A DNA stretch of 64,000 nt from JAGQYP01 sp041392305 (lineage in GTDB: Bacteria; Bacteroidota; Bacteroidia; Flavobacteriales_D; Crocinitomicaceae): contig JAWKMJ010000004.1 in NCBI GenBank assembly GCA_041392305.1, positions 105,695 to 169,694 of the forward strand. Reading direction: 5' to 3'. Of this stretch, positions 35,286 through 44,751 are shown piece after piece. Each line of letters starts with the position of its first letter. Positions within the stretch are counted from its first letter, which is position 1. The position numbers and the translations under genes are program-made. Below the pieces are notes generated by a model. The model was not told the DNA's origin and did no database searches. It was given only the letters and a program-made list of their open reading frames with translations.

Positions 35286-35780
35286 ATGGAATTGGACAAA
35301 GAATTAATCGAGCAGTTTAAAGTGCGTGTGTTTGAGGAGTCGTATGCCCGAATTTATAAATGTTTGTCGTTGATCACGGATGAGCAACTTTGGTTTTCCC
35401 CAAATCTAAATGTTCCGCCTATTGGCAATCAAATTTTGCATTTGGCTGGAAATGCTCGACAATGGGTCGTTTCTGGATTGGGTGGAAGAGAAGACGTGAG
35501 ACAAAGAGATATGGAGTTTGAAAACCAAGCAGGAATTCGGAAGTCTGAATTGGTTTTTGTACTGGAAAATTTAAAGCAAAATATCAACGAAACTTTTGAA
35601 GATCTTCAGACAGAGGATTTTTATCGACGGCATTCGATTCAAGGTTTTGAAAATTCTACAACGGGAGTTTTGATTCATGTAATTGAGCATTTCTCTTATC
35701 ATACTGGGCAAATTTCTATGCTCACAAAAATACTTGTGAATAAACCGCTAGGATACTATTCCGAATTTGAGCTGAATTAG
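35286..35780 (+). CDS. DinB family protein
   Basis: 164-residue four-helix bundle of the DinB/YfiT type, whose three histidines bind a metal ion; here candidates are in QILHLAGN (about 52) and in VIEHFSYHTGQI (about 136 and 140). Members include bacillithiol or other thiol S-transferases and proteins without known activity. Convergent with relA/spoT, only 6 bp between stops. Substrate not predictable. Confidence 0.83.
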   Translation: MELDKELIEQFKVRVFEESYARIYKCLSLITDEQLWFSPNLNVPPIGNQILHLAGNARQWVVSGLGGREDVRQRDMEFENQAGIRKSELVFVLENLKQNINETFEDLQTEDFYRRHSIQGFENSTTGVLIHVIEHFSYHTGQISMLTKILVNKPLGYYSEFELN

Positions 35781-35786
35781 AAAGAT

Positions 35787-38033
35787 TTACTCTTCCACAT
35801 CTGCATTCTCATCAAATCTTCGTTCTACAGTTTTGACTCCTTCAATGCTGGTAAATTTGTCGATGAGCGCTTCAAGATGTTTATTGTCGTATACAAATAA
35901 AGTTATATTTCCCTCAAACATTCCATCCTCTGAATTGAAGAAAATAGACTTCATATTTACATTGTGCTGATTAGAAATGATCTCTGTGATTTTATTGACA
36001 ATTCCAATGTCATCAACTCCAATCAACCTTAATTGAACCATTCTTTCCTCGAGTTTTTGGCTTTCCCATCTAGCTTTTATCACTCGGTAGGCGTATTTAC
36101 TCATTAGCTGGACTGCGTTTGGACATTCGGTTCTATGGATTTTAATGCCCTCATGAGCTGATATGAATCCAAATACTTCATCTCCGGGAATAGGATTACA
36201 ACATTTTGAGAGTTTATAAGGGATGTCTTTGAATGACTCGCCAATTACAATGGTGTCCTTTTTCACATCTACTGCATTGAGCAGTTCTCTTGATAGTTCG
36301 TCTTGTTTGGAATCGATATCAGAAGGTACCTGGATGACTCCATTAATTAGTTTGAAATCTTTTAAACTCTTAAAATTGATTTTTCCTTTAGCAGACTGAT
36401 AAAACAATTCAGCAATATCTGAAACATTGAATAATTTCACCAATGAATTTAAGTTCTCGTCATTTATCGGAATCTTTGCTCCATTTAATTTTCGGTAAAG
36501 AACTTCTTTTCCATCAGTAGTTATTTTTCTTCTTTCTTCTTTTAAAGCCCCTTTGATTTTGGCTTTTGCACGCGCAGTTGAGACAAATTTGAGCCAATCG
36601 CTTTTTGGAGTTTGCTTACTCGAAGTGATGATTTCTACCTGATCTCCACTGTTTAGTTCATGACTTAAAGGTACCAGCTTGTTATTGACTTTAGCCCCAA
36701 TACATTTACACCCCACATCCGTGTGAATATCAAAAGCAAAATCCAAAGTACAGGAGCCTTTTGGCAATACTTTTAAATCACCTTTTGGGGTGAAAATATA
36801 TATTTCATCTGAGAATAAATTCAGCTTAAAGTCGTCTATGAAATCGATGGCATTGGATTCCGGATTCTCGAGCAAGTCTTTGATTTCCCCAAGCCAACGA
36901 TCAAATTTTGAGGGTTCAATGCTATTGTCTTTGTATTTGTAGTGAGCAGCATATCCTTTTTCTGCTACTTCATCCATTCTTTTTGTGCGGATTTGTACTT
37001 CGACCCATTTTCCGGTCGGACTCATCACCGTTGTATGCAAAGATTCGTATCCATTTGCCTTTGGTGTTGAAATCCAGTCTCTTAGTCGGTCGGGATTGGG
37101 TTGGTAAAAATCGGTAACCAATGAATAGATCCGCCAACAATCTGGTTTCTCCAGTTCTATCGGGGTGTCTACAATGATTCGAATGGCAAAAATGTCGTAG
37201 ATTTCCTCGAAGGGAATGTTTTTCTGATACATTTTTCTCCAGATAGAATAAACCGATTTGGTTCTTGCTTTTATCTGGTAAATATAGCCTTCATGATCTA
37301 AAGCTCTCTTTATTGGATTGGTGAAAGATCGTATAAAGCGATTTCGAACGTCCTTTGTTTTTTCCAGTTTATTTTCAATTTCATCATAAACTTCCGGAAG
37401 CTTGTATTTGAAAGATAAATTTTCCAGTTCAGTTTTAATCGAATTCAATCCTAAACGATGCGATAAAGGTGCGTAAATATATTGGGTTTCCGCGGCAATT
37501 TTTAGTTGTTTATCCTTTCGCATCGATTCCAAGGTGCGCATATTGTGCAAACGATCAGCAATTTTGATCAAAATCACCCTTAAATCATCTGAGATCGTCA
37601 AAATCATTTTTCTGAAATTCTCAGCTTGAAGAGACACATTTTCATCAAAGACCTCAGGAATTTTTGTTAATCCATCTATGATCAATCTGATTTTTGGTCC
37701 GAACATTTCTTCAATATCATCTAGAGTCAAATGGGTGTCTTCTACTGTGTCATGCAGTAAAGCAGCAACAATGGAGGTAGTTCCTAAATCCATTTCCTCA
37801 GCACAAATACGGGCTACAGCAATAGGATGGTAAATATAAGGTTCACCCGACTTTCGTCTGTCTCCTGAATGGGCGTCAAGAGCTACATTAAATGCTTTTT
37901 TAATCAGACGAGTATCTTCCTTGCTCCTCTGGTCTTTACTTGCACGTAACAATCCTCTATAAGCATTTATGATTTCCCTCTGCTCTTGTTCCAGATCTAT
38001 ACCCTTCACCTCTGATTCTTCCTTTTCGACCAT
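35787..38033 (-). CDS. bifunctional (p)ppGpp synthetase/hydrolase, RelA/SpoT (Rsh) family
   Basis: 748 residues, the full Rsh plan: HD hydrolase domain (about 50-200; HPIAVARICAEEMDL, LLHDTVEDT, and KIADRLHNMRTL), synthetase domain (about 230-350; DIFAIRIIVD, GYESLHTTVMSPTGKWVEVQIRT), TGS (about 400-460; FTPKGDLKVLPKGSCTLDFA), helical and zinc-finger-like part (CCNPIPGDEVFGF), and a C-terminal ACT domain. The HD motif is intact, so hydrolase activity is expected, and the RFxD/ExD-type synthetase motifs look complete. It sets (p)ppGpp in starvation. Divergent from the propeller/phosphatase gene. Confidence 0.93.
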   Translation of the reverse strand: MVEKEESEVKGIDLEQEQREIINAYRGLLRASKDQRSKEDTRLIKKAFNVALDAHSGDRRKSGEPYIYHPIAVARICAEEMDLGTTSIVAALLHDTVEDTHLTLDDIEEMFGPKIRLIIDGLTKIPEVFDENVSLQAENFRKMILTISDDLRVILIKIADRLHNMRTLESMRKDKQLKIAAETQYIYAPLSHRLGLNSIKTELENLSFKYKLPEVYDEIENKLEKTKDVRNRFIRSFTNPIKRALDHEGYIYQIKARTKSVYSIWRKMYQKNIPFEEIYDIFAIRIIVDTPIELEKPDCWRIYSLVTDFYQPNPDRLRDWISTPKANGYESLHTTVMSPTGKWVEVQIRTKRMDEVAEKGYAAHYKYKDNSIEPSKFDRWLGEIKDLLENPESNAIDFIDDFKLNLFSDEIYIFTPKGDLKVLPKGSCTLDFAFDIHTDVGCKCIGAKVNNKLVPLSHELNSGDQVEIITSSKQTPKSDWLKFVSTARAKAKIKGALKEERRKITTDGKEVLYRKLNGAKIPINDENLNSLVKLFNVSDIAELFYQSAKGKINFKSLKDFKLINGVIQVPSDIDSKQDELSRELLNAVDVKKDTIVIGESFKDIPYKLSKCCNPIPGDEVFGFISAHEGIKIHRTECPNAVQLMSKYAYRVIKARWESQKLEERMVQLRLIGVDDIGIVNKITEIISNQHNVNMKSIFFNSEDGMFEGNITLFVYDNKHLEALIDKFTSIEGVKTVERRFDENADVEE

Positions 38034-38104
38034 ACTCTTTTTGAAAATGTCTTCGTTTTACTCAAAAATAATTGATTTCTTAGAATTTAGGCGCAATTTT
38101 TGAA

Positions 38105-38112
38105 TACATTTG
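38105..38112 (+). promoter_or_regulatory. -7 promoter box (TACATTTG)
   Basis: Perfect TAnnTTTG match 18 nt before ATG 38130, so the leader would be about ten nucleotides. No clear -33 box. Confidence 0.5.
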
Positions 38113-38129
38113 AGCTAAAGTAGGTCTGA

Positions 38130-41100
38130 ATGAGAAACTTGAAGTTTTTTCTGGCAATTCTTTTTCTATTTTCCGGATTTTCTGTTGCTACCCAAGAACT
38201 GGATTTTGAAAATTATTCTGTTGATGAGGGATTAGCACGTTCCGGGGTGTTCGATATTATTCAGGATCACAATGGCTTGCTGGTTATTGGTACTGAAGGA
38301 GGAGGCGTTTGCTTTTTCGATGGAGTCAAGTTTCGGACTTTTAATAAGCAAAATGGTCTAATCGATAACAATGTTAGGCGAGTATTTCAGGACTCGGATA
38401 GCGGCTATTGGTTCGGGACGCCAAAAGGTGTAACCTATCTTGGAACCAATGGTGTACAGAATTTCACGATAGAGGATGGGCTGGAGGACGATTTCGTTCG
38501 CTACATTGAAGAAGATGATCAAAGAAATATTTGGATTTCAACAAATAATGGAGTTTCGGTATTCAACCTAGATGATTTTAAATTAGAGAAAAAGTCAAAA
38601 TTTAATTTTAGTCTTCCACATCGAAGGGTTCGATCTCTTCTTTTTGATGGGAAGAATATGTGGTTTGGTACCGATGCAGGATTAGGAAAACTGAATGCAA
38701 ATCAAGAGTTGGCGATTTACACTTCCATAAATGGTCTTACACACAATCGAGTTTTGTGCCTTGCGAAAGGTTTAGATGATGAGATACTTGTGGGGACTAA
38801 TGGTGGATTGACGATCATGAAGGATAACGAGGTTTTAGAAACTTACACCATGGAAAATGGTCTCGTTAATGATCAAATTCAGGCAGTTTGCGTGAATGAT
38901 AAAGGGATTGTTTATTTAGGGACGCAAAATGGATTTTCGATTCTGAACAGAAAAAATGGGGTCATTGTAACGCTCACCGAAAAGAATGGATTGGCAAATG
39001 ATCGCATTCGAAATCTGCTACTGGATGATCATCAAAACCTATGGATTGGAACCTATTTTGGAGGGATCATGAAATTCACACCTGGCGATTTTTTTTCCAT
39101 CACCAAAGCGAATGGAATTGCCGCGGATGCTGTATTACAATTATTTGAAGACGATAATGGTGAGATCATTGTTGGGACAATAGATGGGGTAACCAAAATG
39201 ACGCTTAAAAACAATCTGATAGAGAAATTAGAGATTGTAGGAGAGGAACAAGGGCTCATTTTTCCAGAGGTCAACGATGTAACAAGAGACTCGAAAGGCT
39301 ATAATTGGTATGGGACTTCATCAGGAATTTCAGTATTTAAAGATGGACAACATGTAAGGAACATAGACATGGATGATGAGATTGTGGATTCGGATGTGGG
39401 CTTGATTAAGGAGATTAACCCAGATGAAATGTGGGTTGGGACAGTAGATGGATTGTCGATTATAAAGGTGAAAAGTAGAGCGCCATTTGAGTTTGAAATT
39501 AAAAATTATTCTAAATCGGATGGTTTAAGTGGACGATTAATCACCTTGATTGAAAAAGATACGGAGGGTAACATACTTATTGGTTATAGAGAAGGTGCGA
39601 TTGATGTATTTAAAGCAGATCAAATTTTAAAACCACATCAGGATAAAGAACTTAGAGAAATCAATACTGGATTTAAAGATAAGGATGGAAATATTTGGGC
39701 AGGAACTGAAGGAGAGGGGCTTTTCCGATTGACTTATTTGGCAGATAAAATGAATATTGAGAGCCAGCGAATTACTAAAGAACAAGGGATTATTTCTGAT
39801 TTCATCTATTCCATTGCTCAAAGTCAAAATGGCAATTTGTGGTTAGGGACGGAAAAAGGGGTAGCAAAAATTGTTTTTCAAAAAGAAGGTAAAATTGAAT
39901 ACGTTAGAAATTATGGGGCACGCGATGGGTTTACCGGAATGGAATGCAATGTGAATTCAATTTTGTGCGACAGCAAAGGGAATTTATGGTTTGGTACGGT
40001 AAGAGGAATCCACTACCTGACCAAAGAAAACGAGAACGGAGTAAAGAAAGAGGCTGTTCTTAGAATTACCGGAATAGAGTCGAATGGCTTTAACTTTGAT
40101 TGGTTTAAAAGTGCATTGGAAAATGGAAATTTTAATGCGCCTTCAACCATCGAAATACCTTACAGTAAAAACTATATTGAGATTACTTTCAAGGCTTTGT
40201 TTCTTTCGAGTCCTGAAAAAGTGGAATATTCCTGGAAATTCAAAAATCAAAATGAATGGTCTACCTATTCACATAAAGATTTTATCCATTTCACAAATTT
40301 AGATCCAGGGGTTTATACGGTACAAATACGGTCCAGAACACCAGAGAATGTTGTTTCCTCAGAGCCATTAGAGTTTACATTCACAATAACGGAACCTTTC
40401 TATATGAATCTGGGATTTCGAATTTTTTTGATTGCGCTTTTATTGGGATTTGGGTACTTGATTTACTTATGGAGAGTAAGAAATCTAAAACGTCAAAAAC
40501 TTGCTTTGGAAAAGATTGTGGATGAACGAACTGAGGAGATTTCCGCACAGAATGAACAACTTTTCCTGAAAAATACGGAGATTACAGATTCAATCAATTA
40601 CGCGAAACGTATTCAGGATACAATTATTCCAGCAGAATCAAAGTTGAAATCACTTTTAGGCCAAGATTCTTTTGTTCTTTTTAAACCTAAAGATATCGTT
40701 TCTGGAGATTTTTATTGGATAAGAGAAGTAGATCAAAATACAACCATTTTTTGTGTGGCGGATTGCACTGGTCATGGTGTCCCAGGAGCCATGGTTTCTC
40801 TAGTTGGGGTGAATGCATTGAATAAGGCTGTTGGCGAATTCGGAATACTGAAGCCATCAGAGATACTAGATAAAGTAAATCTACTTTTGAATGAGGCTTT
40901 TTCAAGTGAGGGGAAATCAGTATCTGATGGTATGGACATTGCTTTATGTAAAATTACTCGGGAAGGGGAGAATGTATGGTTGGAATTCAGTGGGGGAAAT
41001 AATCCATTGTGGGTTTTTAATCCGGGTAGAAATTTGATTCCGGATGAAGCTTCGGCAATTCACAATGAAGAAGATGAAATGATTGGGTTTGCAATTCGAC

Positions 41101-41405
41101 CGAACAAATTTGGTTTAGGAAAAGACTTCGCTGATGAAAAATTTACAAACCACAAAATGGAATTACTGAAAGGGGATGAAGTAGTTATATTTACAGATGG
41201 TTACGCCGATCAATTTGGTGGTCGTTCAGTTGCCGACAAACCTATGGGGAAGAAATTCAAATATTCTCGTTTAAAGCAACTGATATTCCAAATCTATTCG
41301 GAAAGTGCTGAACTTCAAAAGGAAACTTTGGATGCCACTATAGAGGAATGGCGAGGAGAATTAGAGCAAATTGATGATATTTGTTTGATGGGGGTGAAAA
41401 TATAA
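38130..41405 (+). CDS. propeller-type sensor with SpoIIE/PP2C phosphatase domain
   Basis: 1091 residues. Signal peptide, then about 14 two-component regulator propeller repeats in residues 25-640 (e.g. NVRRVFQDSDSGYWFGTPKG, NDRIRNLLLDDHQNLWIGT), a Y_Y_Y domain (about 680-760; PGVYTVQIRSRTPENVV), one transmembrane helix (IFLIALLLGFGYLIYLW, near 770), a coiled coil, and a cytoplasmic SpoIIE-like Ser/Thr phosphatase (about 835-1091; DIVSGDFYW, DCTGHGVPGAMVSL, GMDIAL, FTDGYADQFGG). There is no histidine kinase part. Periplasmic ligand binding likely sets dephosphorylation of a cytoplasmic partner such as an anti-sigma antagonist; the partner is not next door. Confidence 0.88.
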   Translation: MRNLKFFLAILFLFSGFSVATQELDFENYSVDEGLARSGVFDIIQDHNGLLVIGTEGGGVCFFDGVKFRTFNKQNGLIDNNVRRVFQDSDSGYWFGTPKGVTYLGTNGVQNFTIEDGLEDDFVRYIEEDDQRNIWISTNNGVSVFNLDDFKLEKKSKFNFSLPHRRVRSLLFDGKNMWFGTDAGLGKLNANQELAIYTSINGLTHNRVLCLAKGLDDEILVGTNGGLTIMKDNEVLETYTMENGLVNDQIQAVCVNDKGIVYLGTQNGFSILNRKNGVIVTLTEKNGLANDRIRNLLLDDHQNLWIGTYFGGIMKFTPGDFFSITKANGIAADAVLQLFEDDNGEIIVGTIDGVTKMTLKNNLIEKLEIVGEEQGLIFPEVNDVTRDSKGYNWYGTSSGISVFKDGQHVRNIDMDDEIVDSDVGLIKEINPDEMWVGTVDGLSIIKVKSRAPFEFEIKNYSKSDGLSGRLITLIEKDTEGNILIGYREGAIDVFKADQILKPHQDKELREINTGFKDKDGNIWAGTEGEGLFRLTYLADKMNIESQRITKEQGIISDFIYSIAQSQNGNLWLGTEKGVAKIVFQKEGKIEYVRNYGARDGFTGMECNVNSILCDSKGNLWFGTVRGIHYLTKENENGVKKEAVLRITGIESNGFNFDWFKSALENGNFNAPSTIEIPYSKNYIEITFKALFLSSPEKVEYSWKFKNQNEWSTYSHKDFIHFTNLDPGVYTVQIRSRTPENVVSSEPLEFTFTITEPFYMNLGFRIFLIALLLGFGYLIYLWRVRNLKRQKLALEKIVDERTEEISAQNEQLFLKNTEITDSINYAKRIQDTIIPAESKLKSLLGQDSFVLFKPKDIVSGDFYWIREVDQNTTIFCVADCTGHGVPGAMVSLVGVNALNKAVGEFGILKPSEILDKVNLLLNEAFSSEGKSVSDGMDIALCKITREGENVWLEFSGGNNPLWVFNPGRNLIPDEASAIHNEEDEMIGFAIRPNKFGLGKDFADEKFTNHKMELLKGDEVVIFTDGYADQFGGRSVADKPMGKKFKYSRLKQLIFQIYSESAELQKETLDATIEEWRGELEQIDDICLMGVKI

Positions 41406-42365
41406 TCACTCCTTTGTTGTCAGATCATTACCACAATCATAAATCGAATGACAATCATTCATAATCAACCGATCTAGTTTAATTAAAGAGGCTAAGGCAA
41501 CCTGAGAGTAATTTTGTGAAGCATTTTTAAACCCTGCCGCTTGGGTGATCCACATCTTAGTTATAAGCTCTTTACCACCTTTTTTGGGCTTAATTTCATC
41601 TACTACAGCCTCCACGTTTAAAGCTCCAGCATGATAAATATGCATGGTGAAAAGTCGGAACCATAAATCCGTTTCGTTGGGAACAATCTTGTATTTAGCC
41701 AAAATTCTCTTTGCTTGAGGAATACAAACTTCTTTAATTAACCTGCTAGCTGCTTTTGCTGATTTATCGAAGTCCTTTCGCTCGTCTTTGTATTTATTTA
41801 CAACTAATCCATAGGTTCTGGCAACCCCTTTCATCAATTGAAAAGAACCGTAAGCCCCAACATTAGATTTTCTAATTTTACCTGGAGATTCGATCAGTAA
41901 GATGGCCTGTGCATACCAAGGATCTACTCCATATTGGTGAAACAATTCAACGCCTTTAGAAATACTTGGAATCGCGTGCTTAAATTGATAGTAATCACTT
42001 TTTCCCTGAGTCACAAAAATGCGCTCCAAACTGTCTAATCCTTTTGCTTTTCGAATAGAATCACGGAAGGCATCTTTGAATTTATCTGTTTGCTTGTCCC
42101 ATTTCTTATGGTCTCCTAAAGCAATAATCTCTCGCGTTCTTGCTACATTCACAATCATAGAATCTGAAGGAAGCTCCATTACTTTTACCCAGAATTGTGG
42201 ATTTACCAGAGTATCCCATCTTTCAGTAAAAATCTCGTGACTTCGATAAAAAGTGCGAAAAGTACTGTCTTTCTCAAAATAGACCTGAAAATATTTGGAA
42301 TCTTCTTGTCCAAACCCTAAAAATGATGCACTGAAAACGAAGAAAAGAATGAGATTTCGAATCAT
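41406..42365 (-). CDS. lytic transglycosylase (SLT domain) with signal peptide
   Basis: 319 residues. Signal peptide to about residue 19 (FLGFGQ) and a lysozyme-like SLT domain in about 140-260: catalytic glutamate in AILLIESPG, then NVGAYGSFQLMKGVARTYGL and a Tyr/Ala-rich end. It cleaves peptidoglycan glycan strands to anhydro-muropeptides in the periplasm. The usual ES-G-x-x-x-A-x-S-x-x-G-x-x-Q core is recognisable though with a serine-proline after the glutamate. Tail-to-tail with the phosphatase gene with no gap. Confidence 0.8.
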   Translation of the reverse strand: MIRNLILFFVFSASFLGFGQEDSKYFQVYFEKDSTFRTFYRSHEIFTERWDTLVNPQFWVKVMELPSDSMIVNVARTREIIALGDHKKWDKQTDKFKDAFRDSIRKAKGLDSLERIFVTQGKSDYYQFKHAIPSISKGVELFHQYGVDPWYAQAILLIESPGKIRKSNVGAYGSFQLMKGVARTYGLVVNKYKDERKDFDKSAKAASRLIKEVCIPQAKRILAKYKIVPNETDLWFRLFTMHIYHAGALNVEAVVDEIKPKKGGKELITKMWITQAAGFKNASQNYSQVALASLIKLDRLIMNDCHSIYDCGNDLTTKE

Positions 42366-42499
42366 AAAATACTGGGTTTCAAAAATTACTACTTGTTTTC
42401 TCTAAACGCAGAAATCCTGCCATTTGTTTCAAGTTTCCTAAATATCCGGAATAAATTTTAATTTCTCTTGAAAAAGTGCATTATCTTGCCTCGAAACTT

Positions 42500-44008
42500 A
42501 TGCAAAGAAGAAAGTTCATAAAATTAAGTGGTTTGGCTGCAGTCCCTCTGGTTTTAGAGAGTTGTAAGTCTGGATATACGGGTAAACCACTAGATTACGA
42601 GATCCAAGTTGAGTCTCTTCATACAATTGGGCATAAACTTACATCAGGTTTTAATTTCAGTCGTTATCCTACGGAAAAACTAGCAACAGATTACCTTATA
42701 GTTGGGGGCGGAATTGCCGGTTTCTCAGCCCTTACAAAACTGAAAGGAAAAGATCGGTTGCTGGTAGAGGCAGGAAGTAAACCAGGAGGGACTTCAAGTT
42801 ATGCTACTTATAAAGAAATCATCTTCTCACAGGGAGCTCATTATGACGTAGAATATCCGAATTTTTATGGTAAGGAGGTATTGAAGCATTTAGAGGATCT
42901 GCGTATCATTCAGTTTGATTCTATTTTAAATAAATGGGAGTTTGTAGAAAAAGAATATTTGATTCCCCAGGAAAAAGAGTCGATCACCTATTTCGAGAAT
43001 AAAATTGTCGAAGATCCCTTGAATATTTCTGAAAAAGAAAAAGAATTTTCAGCTTTAATGAGTAGGTATTACGGTAAATTACCTTTACCAACAAGAATGA
43101 TACCGGAAGATTTACATGGGCTAAATCAAGTAAACTTCAAAACTTTTTTAGAACAAAAAGGCTTAAGTGATGAATTACTTTTTCAAGCTCTAGATTATCA
43201 GTTTATTGATGATTATGGTGAGGGCATGAATGGAATTAGCGCTTTGGCTGGCATCCATTATTTTGCTTGTCGGCCTTATTTCAATCAGAATCCAATGATT
43301 TTTTCGCCTCCAGAGGGCAATTATTATTTTGTGAGAAAGATGCTGCAACATAATCATGATCAAGAAATTTTATTGAATTCTTTTGTCTACCGGATACTAA
43401 AAACCAAAGAAGGATTCGAAACTTCCATCTGGGATGAAAAAGAAAATAAAATTAGAATTGTTCGTTCCAAAAAAGTGATCTATACGGGCAAAAAACACGC
43501 CTTAAAATTTATTTATCCTGAACTCAGTTTTGAACATCCAGTGGAATACGCTCCATGGATGGTGATCAATTTTATTCTTCCCAATTTTGGCTTGTCTTTA
43601 TCGAAAAATATTTGGCAAAACGATGTGGTTGGGGAGCGTGGTTTTATGGGGTTTGTAGACTCAAGAGCTCAATTTGATGTGGATGCACCGTACAGGAGTT
43701 TGACGGCTTATTACTGCCTCAAGAAAGAAGAAAGAGGTCAGCTTTTAGATATTTTTAAAAATCCTCGTGCTATAGTGGAGAATACCAAAAAAATCATTGA
43801 GCGTTATCAGGGAATACAAATGAATCAAATATATCAAGTGCAATTAAAATTAATGGGTCATGCTATGCCTATCCCAAAACCTGGTTATCTGCTTCAAGAT
43901 ATGAATGATCGTTCTTCAGATCCTGATTTTATTTTTTCAGGGGTAGATAATCATCGGTTACCTCTATTGTTGGATGCGATGGATTCTGGTTTGCATTTTC
44001 AAGAGTGA
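42500..44008 (+). CDS. FAD-dependent oxidoreductase, probable Tat-exported lipoprotein
   Basis: 502 residues. I start at ATG 42500 because it gives a twin-arginine-like leader (QRRKFIKLSG) with a lipobox ending in ESC near residue 20; the ATG 24 bp earlier adds only a polar stub. A dinucleotide-binding motif DYLIVGGGIAGFSALTKL follows near residue 70, then GGTSSYATY, and a C-terminal FSGVDNHRLPLLLDAMDSG flavin-contact segment, as in flavin amine-oxidase and protoporphyrinogen-oxidase-like proteins. The substrate is unknown. Overlaps the convergent methyltransferase by 10 bp at the 3' end. Confidence 0.8.
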   Translation: MQRRKFIKLSGLAAVPLVLESCKSGYTGKPLDYEIQVESLHTIGHKLTSGFNFSRYPTEKLATDYLIVGGGIAGFSALTKLKGKDRLLVEAGSKPGGTSSYATYKEIIFSQGAHYDVEYPNFYGKEVLKHLEDLRIIQFDSILNKWEFVEKEYLIPQEKESITYFENKIVEDPLNISEKEKEFSALMSRYYGKLPLPTRMIPEDLHGLNQVNFKTFLEQKGLSDELLFQALDYQFIDDYGEGMNGISALAGIHYFACRPYFNQNPMIFSPPEGNYYFVRKMLQHNHDQEILLNSFVYRILKTKEGFETSIWDEKENKIRIVRSKKVIYTGKKHALKFIYPELSFEHPVEYAPWMVINFILPNFGLSLSKNIWQNDVVGERGFMGFVDSRAQFDVDAPYRSLTAYYCLKKEERGQLLDIFKNPRAIVENTKKIIERYQGIQMNQIYQVQLKLMGHAMPIPKPGYLLQDMNDRSSDPDFIFSGVDNHRLPLLLDAMDSGLHFQE

Positions 44009-44709
44009 TTTAGAGCGTACATAAGAATTCCTGCTGCAATAGATGCATTGAGGGATTCTGCTTTTCCAGTACCTGGAATTTTAACTTTCGTATCAAGCAA
44101 TTTCATGACTTCATCCGAAAGTCCATGAGATTCACTTCCAATTACCAGGCAATATTTTTCAGAAAATTTGGAGGAATTTAAATTTTCTCCATTCAATGCA
44201 GCACCAATTAAAGGTAGCTCAAGACTAGGAAGATGTTCAGGTTTCAATTCTATCAAAGGAACTCTAAAAAAAGACCCCATTGTACTTTGAATGACTTTTG
44301 GGTTGTACACATCTACACATTCAGGTGAAAAATAGACTGCGTCGAGATTAAACCAGTCTGCTGTTCGAACAATAGTGCCAAAATTCCCTGGATCTTTGAT
44401 GTTTTCAAGATAAATGGTGCGTTCTGCCTTAAGATTGGGTGATTCAGTCATTTTTAAAATGGCAAGGAAAGGACTAGAGGATTTTAAAGCACTGATCCGC
44501 GACATATCCTTGGCAGAGATCTTTTCCACAGTTAAATTTTCAGGATATAAATTTTCGCTTTCGGTTGTGTAGATTACCTCGATTTTCTCCGGACAATTTT
44601 CCAGAGCCTCCTCCACTAATTTCTTTCCTTCAACAAAATACATCTTTTCCTCAAATCGGTATTTTTTTTGATGAAGCTTCTTAATGAATTTAATTTGGTT
44701 GACTGTCAT
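43999..44709 (-). CDS. TrmH/SpoU family RNA 2'-O-methyltransferase
   Basis: 236 residues with an N-terminal substrate-binding domain and a SPOUT domain showing all three SpoU motifs: NIKDPGNFGTIVRTADWF, LVIGSESHGLSDEV and IPGTGKAESLNASIAAGILMY. Methylates ribose in rRNA or tRNA; which one cannot be told. Divergent from the TamL-like gene; the 42-bp spacer holds a perfect -7 box for that gene. Confidence 0.88.
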   Translation of the reverse strand: MTVNQIKFIKKLHQKKYRFEEKMYFVEGKKLVEEALENCPEKIEVIYTTESENLYPENLTVEKISAKDMSRISALKSSSPFLAILKMTESPNLKAERTIYLENIKDPGNFGTIVRTADWFNLDAVYFSPECVDVYNPKVIQSTMGSFFRVPLIELKPEHLPSLELPLIGAALNGENLNSSKFSEKYCLVIGSESHGLSDEVMKLLDTKVKIPGTGKAESLNASIAAGILMYALNHS

Positions 44710-44725
44710 AGTGACACTTAAAATT

Positions 44726-44733
44726 ATATTTTT
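44726..44733 (+). promoter_or_regulatory. -7 promoter box (TATTTTTG)
   Basis: Perfect TAnnTTTG 19 nt before the TTG start of the TamL-like gene. Supports a short leader and the TTG start, since no ATG follows near in the frame. Confidence 0.5.
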
Positions 44734-44751
44734 GTAAAATTACTAAAAGTA

